Of a stretch of DNA of 64,000 bases, positions 9,979 to 18,448 are shown in pieces (position 1 is the first letter of the stretch; every line of letters starts with the position of its first letter). The notes beneath the pieces were generated by a model, which saw only the letters and a program-made list of their open reading frames with translations, did no database searches and was not told the origin of the DNA. The stretch lies in NCBI RefSeq assembly GCF_900312995.1, contig NZ_ONZI01000001.1:1263587-1327586 (forward strand). The letters are read 5' to 3'. The stretch comes from Kushneria phyllosphaerae. Lineage in GTDB: Bacteria > Pseudomonadota > Gammaproteobacteria > Pseudomonadales > Halomonadaceae. The translations under genes were made by a program, and so were the position numbers.

Positions 9979-11919
9979 TCAATGGTCCAGCGTGCCAAAC
10001 GGGTTGTCGACCTCAAGTGATACCGGCTTGTGGTAGCCGGGAATATAGATGTCCCGGGCGCCGACTTCGAGTTCTGGGCCTTCAAGGACACCTTCACCGA
10101 AGCGATAGATCGGTGAGAATTCACCCTTTTGTGACTGAGCCTCGAACAGCGCCTGGCGTTCCTGCACCTTTTCACGCCGTCGGCGCCACTGGGTCATGGC
10201 CGCTTCGCCGTGGCGCTGGGTCAGAAGTTTTTCGGTGACCTCCGGCGACAGCAGGGGCGCAGTGGCATTGTTGCCGCCAAAGCCCTTGGCGTTGATGAAA
10301 CTGACATCGGCGCGAAACTCGCGGTGCTCGCGGAAAATGTCCAGACGCTCGGCATGGACATCGTCGGCCACGGCGTCGAGAGTGAAGATGCCCGGCAGCA
10401 GCCCGGTCCTGAAGCTGCCCAGAGCGCTTGTCAGCTGATCGCCGGCCGCGCTCCCCTGAGAGTGCCCCAGATACGCCTTGATGGCGGTGACCGGCCAGTG
10501 CTCAATGCCGTTGGCGCGCGCCACGCTGTCAAGCACATGGGATTCGGTAATTCGATTCTTGGGCGTGCTGGTGCCGTGGGAGTGAATATAGCTGCGCTCG
10601 CGCACGGCCTTCTCGCCCAGAATGTTGCTTGCCAGCGCCACGCTCTTGCCAAGCGTGATGTAGTTGCCAATGCCGGGTGCCGAAATGGAGCGCTTGTAGC
10701 CATCGGCATTGATGAAAACTTCCGGGACAGCGCCTAGAATATCGGCCCCCAGTTCGAGTGCCAGGCTGTCGTCCATGAGCATGACAAACTGGGCGGACTC
10801 GGCAATGGTAAAGCCACAGTTGCGGGCAAACGGCCGGCAGACGCGCTGATAGTCCTCATCGGTCAGAAGCTCGAGCGCATCAAGGGCCTTGACGCTGGCA
10901 TCATCGGCCAGCGCACTCATGACGCGAAAGCCTTCGACAACTTCCGGCGTGATGGGCGCATCGGCCGTACCCACCATGACCAGTCGGCGCCGGCCCATGC
11001 GAATGTCATCCACACCAAGGCGCAGATTGTACAAAAAGGTCGCACAGGCGCCCTGCATGGCACCGGTGGCACCGACGCTGCCCAGCACATAGGCATTAAG
11101 GAAATCCGCCGGCATCTGCCCATAGCCCAGCGGCATCTGCTTGGAAGTGGCACGCTGACCGGTGACGAAGCTATTGAGCAGACCGCCCCAGCCCTGGGCA
11201 TCCAGCTGTCCGATCGAATTGCCGGCATAGACGGCGATCTGATCGGGGTCGAGCTGCTGGCTCAGGCTGTCCCACTCAAAGCCGCTCTGACCCAGACAGT
11301 CAGAGGCGGCAAAGATAGTCATCGACAGGGCGCGCGGATGGTGCACGCTGCGATAGAAACTTGCCGGGTCAAAGCCGGTCGGCAGTTGACCTGCGCTTTT
11401 GACCAGCGCGTCGCGACGCTCCGGCAGCAGCACGTCAAACTCGCCGGCAGGCACGGTCACGCGCACCTGACGGTCGTCGAGCGCTTCGATCTGCCAGTGC
11501 GCCGGGGGATTTTCGGGCAGCTGTCGACGGCTGAGACTGACCGTTAACGGTGCATCAAGGGTCATGCTGGCCTGACGATTGGCCGGGATGCCGGCGCCGG
11601 CAAAGCGCTCGTCCTCGATACGGCGAATCAAGGTGTGACGACGCACATATGATTCCTGGTGTGCGGTCAAGGCAGCAGCATTAAGGGGTGTACCGTGATC
11701 TTCCGGTCCGTTTGACGGGCGTTGTCCCATCAGACAGGAGAGTCCCGAGAAGGTGTACTGTCGGGTCTTTTCAGGCAGTGCATCGATCACGGTCCGGTAA
11801 AAGGACTGATGACCGGACGTTCTGCCAGCGGGATTTATACCGCCCATGCCGACGATCACCGGTAACTGTGACAAGCCGAAACCCTCGTGTTGATGCCTAT
11901 AAGGAAGCGATAAAGCCAT
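9979..11919 (-). CDS. fabY: Beta-ketoacyl-ACP synthase, FabY type
   Basis: 646 aa from the ATG at 11919, near the length I recall for Pseudomonas FabY (about 634), which condenses acetyl-CoA with malonyl-ACP to start fatty acid synthesis. The N-terminal LPVIVGMGGINPAGR matches that family. The thiolase-fold active site has Cys292 (GACATFL), HGTSTPKNR with its His, and GHSQGSAAGDQ with the second His. A start at 12024 is possible but would run through a 17-bp palindrome and add 35 unmatched residues. No fab or acp gene is adjacent. FabY assignment is by pattern memory; another large FabB/F-like synthase is the alternative. Confidence 0.82.
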   Translation of the reverse strand: MALSLPYRHQHEGFGLSQLPVIVGMGGINPAGRTSGHQSFYRTVIDALPEKTRQYTFSGLSCLMGQRPSNGPEDHGTPLNAAALTAHQESYVRRHTLIRRIEDERFAGAGIPANRQASMTLDAPLTVSLSRRQLPENPPAHWQIEALDDRQVRVTVPAGEFDVLLPERRDALVKSAGQLPTGFDPASFYRSVHHPRALSMTIFAASDCLGQSGFEWDSLSQQLDPDQIAVYAGNSIGQLDAQGWGGLLNSFVTGQRATSKQMPLGYGQMPADFLNAYVLGSVGATGAMQGACATFLYNLRLGVDDIRMGRRRLVMVGTADAPITPEVVEGFRVMSALADDASVKALDALELLTDEDYQRVCRPFARNCGFTIAESAQFVMLMDDSLALELGADILGAVPEVFINADGYKRSISAPGIGNYITLGKSVALASNILGEKAVRERSYIHSHGTSTPKNRITESHVLDSVARANGIEHWPVTAIKAYLGHSQGSAAGDQLTSALGSFRTGLLPGIFTLDAVADDVHAERLDIFREHREFRADVSFINAKGFGGNNATAPLLSPEVTEKLLTQRHGEAAMTQWRRRREKVQERQALFEAQSQKGEFSPIYRFGEGVLEGPELEVGARDIYIPGYHKPVSLEVDNPFGTLDH

Positions 11920-11955
11920 GGCGACCGCGTCGCTGAATGGATGGCGATATATCTC

Positions 11956-11972
11956 CACCACACGGTGTGGTG
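11956..11972. promoter_or_regulatory. 17-bp palindrome upstream of fabY (possible operator)
   Basis: CACCACAC and GTGTGGTG are exact inverted repeats separated by one G, 37 to 53 bases before the chosen fabY ATG. The size and symmetry fit a dimeric repressor site; the binding protein is unknown. Confidence 0.4.
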
Positions 11973-12113
11973 AGTCCGCCAAAACAGGGCAATCATGATA
12001 GCATCGCCCCGGGCAGGACGTCATGTCGGCCGGTCAACGAGTTGTCATGTCAGCGTGGCAGGCTACTGGACGTATTGCTTCAAACGCCCAGGCTGGCCCC
12101 GTTGACCATTGTA

Positions 12114-12713
12114 CTATGGTTTGGTGTGCCGATAATGGCGCCACAGACGCACCACATAGAGCCCGCCCACGACCAGTAGCACACCCATGACGATCCAGAG
12201 GCTGCCCGACAGGGTCGTATACTGCAAAAGCCAGTGGCTACCGCCTGCCAGACAGCACGCCCACAAAAAGGATCCCAGCGTGGTATAGATCAGGTAGGGC
12301 ACAAGCGGCATGCGATGAAAGCCCGCCGGTATCGATACCAGAGAGCGCATCCCGGGAATCAGGCGCCCGAACAGCACGACCAGCGGACCATAACGCCCGA
12401 ATCGCCGGCTTGAGCGCCTGATGTCCTGTGGTGCCAGCGCCAGCCAGTGCCCATGGCGGGCCAAAAAGCGCATGCACTGGCGCTCATCGAGCCATCGACC
12501 CAGCAGATAGAGCGGCATTGTCCCCATGACCAGTCCCAGAGTGGCGGCCCCGATGGCCGGCATCAGTGTCACGTCATCAAATGACATGATGTGCGCCAGC
12601 ATGGGCAGTGTCGACTCGGCAGGCAGGGGCGGGAAGGCGTTGATGATCAGAGTCAGCAGCGTAATGGCCATATAGCCGTGCGTGTCCAGAAACTGCTGAA
12701 GCCATGCCTGCAT
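12114..12713 (-). CDS. DedA family membrane protein
   Basis: 199 aa, four to six hydrophobic segments. DedA/VTT proteins are inner-membrane proteins now linked to phospholipid flipping and to membrane-potential and drug tolerance. The family block GRLIPGMRSLVSIPAGF (about residues 116-132), with its conserved Arg, Pro and Gly, is present, as is an acidic/proline turn in the N-terminal re-entrant region (FPPLPAEST). It is divergent from the methyltransferase gene next to it. The transported lipid is not predictable. Confidence 0.88.
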   Translation of the reverse strand: MQAWLQQFLDTHGYMAITLLTLIINAFPPLPAESTLPMLAHIMSFDDVTLMPAIGAATLGLVMGTMPLYLLGRWLDERQCMRFLARHGHWLALAPQDIRRSSRRFGRYGPLVVLFGRLIPGMRSLVSIPAGFHRMPLVPYLIYTTLGSFLWACCLAGGSHWLLQYTTLSGSLWIVMGVLLVVGGLYVVRLWRHYRHTKP

Positions 12714-12792
12714 GTTGGTCCGAAATGCTTTAGATCAGGGGTTGGCGCCAAAGGGTGCCAATAAAGTTCCATCAGTATTGTTAAACGTTGCC

Positions 12793-13509
12793 ATGTTCGC
12801 CAACTCCACACCGGTACACTCCACGCAGGCAGACCTGCATCCCGATCTTTGCCATCATGTCCGGCGAGCGCTTGCCAACGAATGGCAGCGTCCGATCGCC
12901 GAGCACACCCGAGCGGCCTTTGAAGGCGCGCGCCGGTTTTATCAGGCTCATGGCGGGCCGTTGATTCTGGACGCGGGCTGTGGCACGGGCCACTCGACCC
13001 GGCAGCTGGCTCGATATTATCCAAGCGCCTGCGTGCTGGGCATTGATCGCAGTGCCGATCGGCTGTCGCGCGATTACTCCCGTGAGCTGGGCGCCTTCCC
13101 TGCCAACGCCATGCTGGTGCGCGCCGATCTGGTCGATTTCTGGCGACTGGCACATCTAGCCGGCTGGCGGCCGATACGCCATTGCATCTTCTACCCCAAT
13201 CCTTACCCCAAGGGATCGCAGCTCAAAAAACGCTGGCACGCACATCCGGTCTTTCCTGTGGTGCTGGCACTGGGCGGGGTGCTTGAGCTACGCAGTAACT
13301 GGCAAATCTACGTCGAGGAGTTTGCCTGTGCCGTGGGGCTGGTCACGGGGCAAAAGCCCGGGGTCGAGCGTCTGTTGCTGACGCCGGAGAGTGACTTTAT
13401 CAGCGCCTTTGAGCACAAGTACTTTGACAGCGGACATACCCTTTGGCAGCTCCAGTGTTCGATGACGGCTTTGCCCCCGCCAGCGCTTCGCTGCCCTGAT
13501 TCAATTTGA
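12793..13509 (+). CDS. TrmB-like SAM-dependent methyltransferase
   Basis: 238 aa from the ATG at 12793. The SAM-binding motif I is plain (LDAGCGTGHSTRQLA), followed by LGIDRS as motif II. The block FYPNPYPKG plus LKKRWHAHPVF resembles the PDPWPKxxHxKRR motif of tRNA (guanine-N7) methyltransferase TrmB, but Asp is replaced by Asn and the overall length and N-terminus differ. I therefore call it TrmB-like, not trmB. An ATG at 12712 would overlap the start of the divergent dedA gene and was rejected. The SMR exporter gene begins 12 bp downstream. Confidence 0.75.
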   Translation: MFANSTPVHSTQADLHPDLCHHVRRALANEWQRPIAEHTRAAFEGARRFYQAHGGPLILDAGCGTGHSTRQLARYYPSACVLGIDRSADRLSRDYSRELGAFPANAMLVRADLVDFWRLAHLAGWRPIRHCIFYPNPYPKGSQLKKRWHAHPVFPVVLALGGVLELRSNWQIYVEEFACAVGLVTGQKPGVERLLLTPESDFISAFEHKYFDSGHTLWQLQCSMTALPPPALRCPDSI

Positions 13510-13521
13510 GAGGAAGACATC

Positions 13522-13851
13522 ATGCCCTGGCTTTATCTGATACTTGCCATCTGCGCCGAAGTGGTTGCCACCAACGCGCTCAAGGCCTCCGAGACATTTA
13601 GCCGACCGGTGCCTACGCTGATGACGGTCGTGGGCTATGGGCTGGCGTTTTATCTTCTGTCACTGGTCTTTAAAACCATGCCCGTGGGTGTGGCCTACGC
13701 CGTCTGGGCGGGGCTTGGCATGGTGTTGACGCTGCTGGTAGCCATGTTTGTCTTCGGCGAACGCCCCGATGCGCCCGCCATGCTGGGGGTAGCGCTTATC
13801 ATCGCGGGAGTGGTCGTGCTACAGGGCTTTTCAAACATGAATGCCCACTAG
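13522..13851 (+). CDS. Small multidrug resistance (SMR/EmrE-type) exporter
   Basis: 109 aa, four membrane helices, the exact plan of the family. The conserved membrane Glu13 (CAEVVAT) that binds proton and cation is present, as are GVAYAVWAGLG in helix 3 and FGERP before helix 4. It works as a dual-topology dimer in the inner membrane and exports quaternary cations, or possibly small osmolyte-like amines. A good AGAGGAA site precedes the ATG, and the gene is probably co-transcribed with the methyltransferase 12 bp upstream. Confidence 0.92.
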   Translation: MPWLYLILAICAEVVATNALKASETFSRPVPTLMTVVGYGLAFYLLSLVFKTMPVGVAYAVWAGLGMVLTLLVAMFVFGERPDAPAMLGVALIIAGVVVLQGFSNMNAH

Positions 13852-13955
13852 GCGCTCAAAAATACCGCAGACCCTTTCCTGATACATTGCCACGACACAG
13901 GCATGCCCAGTACTCTGAGGATTAAACAAGATGCTCGTGAAACAGGGAATTCTTC

Positions 13956-15443
13956 ATGCCTGCAAGGTCTACTGCCGTAGGCGTTCATCGTCCGGCTGTC
14001 CTACGTCTTTTATCCTGTCTGCTGCTTTCTCCAATGATTTTGATGGCTGGCCAGGCGCTACCTATGGAAGCCCGGGCCGATGGCTTTCCCGCCACGCAGG
14101 CACTGGCCGAGAAGGGTTTTGTGGTGGGGGCTCAGGCCCGTTTGCTGGACAGCGGCGAAACGCTGGGCAGCATTGCGCCCGATCAGCAGATGACGCCGGC
14201 GTCTGTCTCCAAACTCTATACAGCCGCTGCAGCATTGACGCAGTGGGGGCCGCAAAAGCGTTTCACGACCGAGCTTCGCAGTAGCGGCGCCATTGTCGAT
14301 GGCGTGCTCAAGGGCGATCTGATACTCGATGGCGGCGGCGACCCGGGCATGACCAGCGAGGATTACTGGCTTTTAGTGCAGGGGCTGGCAAGCCGCGGCA
14401 TCCATCGCATCGATGGTCGAGTGCTGGCCAGTCAATGGCGCTTTGGGCCGGTGACCTGCGTGACCACGGACCGGTGCGATGCCCGCACCCGGACCCGGCA
14501 TGCCTTTGATGCTCAGCTCACTTCCACGGCGGTGAACTTTGCCACCTGGTGCATGCGGGTGATGCCAGGCGATGCCGAAGGCGTACCGGCACGCGTCACC
14601 AGCTGTGCTGGGGCAACGCCGCTGACGCGCGTCGACAACCGCATCACGACCGTGTCACAGGGCAACACCGGCATCAGTGCCGAGCGTACGACCAGCGGCG
14701 GCAAGGACACACTGGTAATCTCCGGCCAGATTCGCATGGACAGTGACCCTGCCAGTGTCTATCGCTCCAGCGCCGATCCTGTCGAGCAGACGCTGGCCAC
14801 GCTTGAATCGATCATGCAGGGGGCCGGCATCGCCGTGACCGGCGGTTTTTCGCCCACGGTCAGCCGACCTTCCAGTGATACGCGTGTGTTGTCTGCCGTG
14901 GAGGGCAAGCCGCTACAGGAGCAGCTGCTGCGCATGCTCAATTATTCCAATAATTTCATGGCCGATGTGCTGGCACTGGATCTGGTCAATGGCACGCCCA
15001 CCATGCAAAGTGCTGCAACGACTTTGGACGCCTTTGCCCGTGATATCCCCGGACACGGCCCTGTCAGCCTGCGCTCCGGCAGCGGCCTGACGCCTGAAAG
15101 CCATACCAGCGCCCGCGGCGTCACGGCACTGCTCGACCACATGTACCATCAGCCAGCACTCTTTCCGGTGTTTGTGGCCGGCATGCAGACCCCCGTTAAC
15201 GGTCCCATGAACTTCATTCGTCGTGGCAGCGAGCGCTTTCAGCAAAGCGTCATGATCAAGACCGGTACCCTCAACGAGCCGGTGCCGGTGCGGGCAGTGG
15301 CCGGCTATTTTCGGACGCAGTCCGGCCGATGGGGCGCCTTTACGGTCATGGTCAATGGCCGGGCCCCCACGCCCTATATCAACTGGACGACCACGCTGGA
15401 AGCGGTCGCCAGCGATATCGATGTCATGATCGCCAATCATTGA
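13956..15443 (+). CDS. dacB: D-alanyl-D-alanine carboxypeptidase/endopeptidase (PBP4)
   Basis: 495 aa. Periplasmic class C low-molecular-mass penicillin-binding protein that trims and opens peptidoglycan cross-links. A signal segment lies at about 14-42 (LRLLSCLLLSPMILMAG, then ARA). All three active-site motifs are present: SVSK at 83-86, SNN at 331-333 and KTG at 435-437. A large insert between the first and second motif is usual for PBP4. AGGGA lies 8 bases before the ATG. The MBL-fold gene converges on it. Confidence 0.93.
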   Translation: MPARSTAVGVHRPAVLRLLSCLLLSPMILMAGQALPMEARADGFPATQALAEKGFVVGAQARLLDSGETLGSIAPDQQMTPASVSKLYTAAAALTQWGPQKRFTTELRSSGAIVDGVLKGDLILDGGGDPGMTSEDYWLLVQGLASRGIHRIDGRVLASQWRFGPVTCVTTDRCDARTRTRHAFDAQLTSTAVNFATWCMRVMPGDAEGVPARVTSCAGATPLTRVDNRITTVSQGNTGISAERTTSGGKDTLVISGQIRMDSDPASVYRSSADPVEQTLATLESIMQGAGIAVTGGFSPTVSRPSSDTRVLSAVEGKPLQEQLLRMLNYSNNFMADVLALDLVNGTPTMQSAATTLDAFARDIPGHGPVSLRSGSGLTPESHTSARGVTALLDHMYHQPALFPVFVAGMQTPVNGPMNFIRRGSERFQQSVMIKTGTLNEPVPVRAVAGYFRTQSGRWGAFTVMVNGRAPTPYINWTTTLEAVASDIDVMIANH

Positions 15444-15449
15444 CACCGT

Positions 15450-15473
15450 GCCCGACTGACCTATCGGTCGGGC
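15450..15473. terminator. Weak hairpin between dacB and the MBL gene
   Basis: GCCCGAC/GTCGGGC stem of 7 bp with a 10-base loop in the 17-bp convergent gap, partly inside the end of the opposite gene. There is no T-run. Confidence 0.3.
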
Positions 15474-16282
15474 ATTGCCCTTTCCTCGAAATTATTGAGC
15501 AAACAGCGCAGTCCATCCCGTAGTGCCTCCCCTGACATGACGTGACCGTGGCCTGTCATGGCCACTTTCGGGCTCAGCTCGGCCAGTATCCTGACCGAGC
15601 GGCGCGCCGCTTCCCAGTCCGGTGTGAAATAGCGTGGTGGCCCGCTGATTTCGCGGTGCTGGGTGAACACCTGATAGAGCGACTCCTGCCTGACGGTTAC
15701 GAAAGCATCGCCGGCCAGCAGGGCGCGGTCGCTGTCTCGAAACAGCGAGATATGACCCTGCGTATGGCCCGGGGTGTGCAGCCACCGCCAGTCGGCAAGA
15801 CAGGGAACGCTGCCATCTTCCGGCAGGGGCCGGATGCGCGCACCCAGATCAATCGGTTCGCGGGGGAAAAAGCCGGCCAGTGACGGAATGATCCCGCCAC
15901 CGGCGTGGGTGTCGGGCGGGGCGTAGTGCTTCTGGCCGGTGAGATAGGGCAGCTCGAGCGAGTGTGCATAGACAGGCACGTCCCAATGCTCTGCCAGTTC
16001 CACCACGGCGCCCACATGATCAAAGTGGCCATGGGTCAAAATGATGGCGCGAGGGGGCACATTCTTGCCAAAGCGTTCGGCGGCGGCACGAATAATGTCA
16101 TCTTCACAGCGGGGCATGCCGGCATCGACAAGCACCCAGTCGTCCCGGGCGGGGTCGGCCACAAAATACACATTCACGATCTGAACCGGATAGCAGTACA
16201 CATCTGCCAGCACTTCATGTCCCTTGCCGCTGCTTACGGACGTTAGTGGCAGATGCCTGTCATGCAATGGATTGTCGACCAT
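15461..16282 (-). CDS. Metallo-beta-lactamase-fold hydrolase
   Basis: 273 aa from the ATG at 16282, which has AAAGGAAG upstream. The zinc-binding signature THGHFDHVG is in the first half, with a later His in HTPGHTQGHIS, an Asp in LLAGDAF, and a final His in TGHGH. This is a complete set of ligands for the glyoxalase II/lactonase type. The substrate is not predictable. A GTG/ATG start at 16510 would add 76 residues without family character and run into the dgkA promoter region. Confidence 0.85.
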   Translation of the reverse strand: MVDNPLHDRHLPLTSVSSGKGHEVLADVYCYPVQIVNVYFVADPARDDWVLVDAGMPRCEDDIIRAAAERFGKNVPPRAIILTHGHFDHVGAVVELAEHWDVPVYAHSLELPYLTGQKHYAPPDTHAGGGIIPSLAGFFPREPIDLGARIRPLPEDGSVPCLADWRWLHTPGHTQGHISLFRDSDRALLAGDAFVTVRQESLYQVFTQHREISGPPRYFTPDWEAARRSVRILAELSPKVAMTGHGHVMSGEALRDGLRCLLNNFEERAMPDR

Positions 16283-16495
16283 GGTCGCGTCTTCCTTTGG
16301 TGGGCCTGTTAATAGCCTGGTGGGTCGAGCGGTATGGGCGCCATAACATTGGGCAGGTTTTAGACAGTCTTGCCAGATCATGGGACCGGCACTGGTCGTG
16401 GCCCTCCGGTGCACTGCTTTGGTAGGATGCTTCCTTCCCCTTAAAGATGGCAGGTTGCCTGCAATGCCTGTGATCCATGGACAGGAACCCTCTGC

Positions 16496-16864
16496 ATGAA
16501 GCCCGCGCATACCGGTATCAAGCGGCTATTTCATTCCACGCGCTACTCCTGGAAAGGACTGACGGCGGCCTGGTGTAACGAGGCGGCCTTTCGTCAGGAG
16601 TTGATCGTGACCGCACTGTTGTTGCCGGCCACCTTCTGGTTGGGGCAGTCGCTGCTGGAATGGCTTTTATTGATAGGCAGTGCGGTACTGGTGATGGCCG
16701 TGGAGCTGCTTAATTCGGCCGTGGAGACCGTGGTGGATCGCATCGGTGTGGAGCATCACGAACTCTCCGGGCGTGCCAAGGACCTTGGGTCGGCTGCTGT
16801 CTTTCTCTGTGTTTTGTTTGCATTTCTGGTCTGGGGCAGCCTGCTGTTCACGCGCCTGGTCTGA
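16496..16864 (+). CDS. dgkA: Diacylglycerol kinase
   Basis: 122 aa, the same length as E. coli DgkA. It phosphorylates diacylglycerol to phosphatidate in the inner membrane, recycling the lipid released by membrane-derived glucan or lipid A modification. The family signature ELLNSAVETVVDR (residues 70-82) carries the catalytic Glu and metal-binding Glu/Asn. Three membrane helices are visible, and an amphipathic N-terminus contains the conserved RxxxSxxG pattern. Confidence 0.96.
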   Translation: MKPAHTGIKRLFHSTRYSWKGLTAAWCNEAAFRQELIVTALLLPATFWLGQSLLEWLLLIGSAVLVMAVELLNSAVETVVDRIGVEHHELSGRAKDLGSAAVFLCVLFAFLVWGSLLFTRLV

Positions 16865-16976
16865 CCTGCGGCTTTGCCGTTCAGACAGTGGCTGATGTCA
16901 CCGGATGCCGAGGCGCCTTCGCCTGTCAAAGGCTGACCGCGTCGAGGTGATCGACGCGGCCTGAATCGCCAAGTGG

Positions 16977-17420
16977 CTACCAGCTCTTGTAGGGCAGAAA
17001 CTTGCCGTTCATGGTGATTTTGACCCGATCACCCCTTGGATCTTCCTCGCGTTCAACATCCATCGAGAAGTCGATGGCACTCATGATGCCATCTCCAAAC
17101 TTTTCCTGAATGACATCCTTGAGTGTCGGCCCGTACACGCCGACCACTTCATAAAGACGATAGATCAGCGGGTCCTGCGGAACGGCGCCATCCCAGGTCT
17201 TGGTCGGATAGGCTTTCAGGGCTTCGATGAGTGCCTCATCTTCAAGGCCAAGGGCGTTCGCAAGACCTTGCGCGATGTCGGGCGGGGCGCTGTTCATGCC
17301 ATAACAGACAGACGCGACCCAGACCGGAGACCGGCCCACGGCCTCGCCCAGATCGTCCCAGTTCATCTTCTGACGTGCCCGGGCGGCCATCAGGGTGTGG
17401 TGCATCTCAATCTTGTCCAT
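16977..17420 (-). CDS. cynS: Cyanate hydratase (cyanase)
   Basis: 147 aa. It converts cyanate plus bicarbonate to carbamate and CO2, detoxifying cyanate and releasing ammonia. The N-terminal helix-turn-helix-like domain is followed by the catalytic core. Arg88, Glu91 and Ser114 (RLYE, MSAIDFS) have the same spacing as the catalytic Arg96-Glu99-Ser122 of E. coli. No cynT carbonic anhydrase, cynR regulator or ABC transporter is adjacent; it stands alone. Confidence 0.97.
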   Translation of the reverse strand: MDKIEMHHTLMAARARQKMNWDDLGEAVGRSPVWVASVCYGMNSAPPDIAQGLANALGLEDEALIEALKAYPTKTWDGAVPQDPLIYRLYEVVGVYGPTLKDVIQEKFGDGIMSAIDFSMDVEREEDPRGDRVKITMNGKFLPYKSW

Positions 17421-17515
17421 GCCATGACACTCTTGTTGGATGTTGGTGGGTCACCTGCCAGCTATACCACTGCATGCCCATCAGAACCAGTGGCAGCTCA
17501 GCGTGAGGCGTTTTC

Positions 17516-17962
17516 TCAAGACTCTATCAGCAGCGCCAGCGCCGGCATGACCTGCAGCTTGATGGCCGGGTCGATCATGTTCTCGGGGGGCGGTGACAAT
17601 AGCGGTGCCCAGGCCATGGCCTGATCGGTGTCGCGTTTCAGCCGGGCCTGACCCAGGCGAGCTACGTAGACTTCCAGCATATTGAGGCGGCCTTCGTCGT
17701 CAGGTGCGGCAAAGCGGCCCAGCCAGGCGCTGTCGGCGACCGGCGAGCCCTCTGCAAACAGCGTCGTCTGAAGCCCTGTCACGGCGTTTGTTAATGCGCT
17801 GTCGTCGGCTTCCCGGGCCACGCAGGCCATGGGCAGGCCATAGCGTGTCTCGGGCGTATGACGTACCAGCAGGACCTCGTCACGGGCGCTGAGAAGGGCC
17901 AGGGCCACATGGCGCTTTGGCGAGTGCAGCTCGGCGATTCCAGAGGCGTCGTTATCTGTCAT
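17516..17962 (-). CDS. Nudix-like protein with a degenerate Nudix box
   Basis: 148 aa from the ATG at 17962. The fold pattern resembles a Nudix protein (VALALLSARDEVLLVRH at about 19-35, then GLPMACVAREADD), but where the Nudix helix should read REUxEE, the sequence is ALTNAVTGLQ without the metal-binding glutamates. Hydrolase activity is therefore doubtful. It begins one base after the stop of the intact Nudix gene (TGA C ATG), so translation is almost certainly coupled and the two proteins may act together. Confidence 0.65.
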   Translation of the reverse strand: MTDNDASGIAELHSPKRHVALALLSARDEVLLVRHTPETRYGLPMACVAREADDSALTNAVTGLQTTLFAEGSPVADSAWLGRFAAPDDEGRLNMLEVYVARLGQARLKRDTDQAMAWAPLLSPPPENMIDPAIKLQVMPALALLIES

Positions 17963-17963
17963 G

Positions 17964-18365
17964 TCAGTCAAACCGTTGGCGCAGTGCCGGCAGCACCTCG
18001 TTAGTGAGCAGGGGAGCAAGCGGCAGCGTCTTGTCATCGAGGGCCATCCAGCGGATCTCCTCGAGTTCGCCGCAGGCCTTGGGTGTGCCGGCCATCTCTT
18101 CGATCATGAAGACATCTGCATCGACATGGGTATCGGGCTCGTTGACAGCCTGAGTGCGAAAGCGCCCCAGCATGACCAGCTCACCTTCTCCGATCGAGGT
18201 ACCCAGTTCCTCCTGACACTCTCTGGCCAGGGTGATCAGAGGCGTCTCGCCAGGCTCGGGCTTGCCGCCGGGCAGCATGAAGTGTTGGGTGCCGTGCTTT
18301 CTGACGACCAGCAGGCGTTGCTTTTGATCAAGCAGACAGCCGGCAACAACGTGAAGGATGGGCAT
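17964..18365 (-). CDS. Nudix hydrolase
   Basis: 133 aa. The Nudix box is complete: Gly34, five residues, Glu40, seven residues, Arg48-Glu49, Glu52-Glu53, Gly55. It should hydrolyse a nucleoside diphosphate linked to another group; the substrate cannot be read from sequence, though small proteins of this type include oxidised-nucleotide pyrophosphatases. It is the first gene of a coupled pair with the degenerate Nudix gene. A 15-bp tandem duplication lies 17 bases upstream of the start. Confidence 0.9.
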   Translation of the reverse strand: MPILHVVAGCLLDQKQRLLVVRKHGTQHFMLPGGKPEPGETPLITLARECQEELGTSIGEGELVMLGRFRTQAVNEPDTHVDADVFMIEEMAGTPKACGELEEIRWMALDDKTLPLAPLLTNEVLPALRQRFD

Positions 18366-18381
18366 CGCAGGTGACTCCGGG

Positions 18382-18411
18382 TGAGGTCTTCTGTAGTGAG
18401 GTCTTCTGTAG
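18382..18411. repeat. Tandem 15-bp duplication
   Basis: TGAGGTCTTCTGTAG occurs twice without gap or mismatch (18382-18396 and 18397-18411), in the short interval upstream of the Nudix gene. Confidence 0.9.
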
Positions 18412-18448
18412 AAATAGCGAAACAGCGCCCCGATGTAGCGATTAAAGC

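Noticed and set aside
12712..12792. Longer start of the TrmB-like gene
   Set aside because: It would overlap the first codon of the divergent dedA gene and adds unrelated residues.
12793..13509. Calling this gene trmB itself
   Set aside because: The motif NPYPK differs from the PDPWPK block and the C-terminal part does not fit; only the superfamily is supported.
16283..16510. N-terminal extension of the MBL gene by 76 codons
   Set aside because: The extra residues lack family character, overlap the dgkA 5' region, and a good ribosome site lies at the shorter start.
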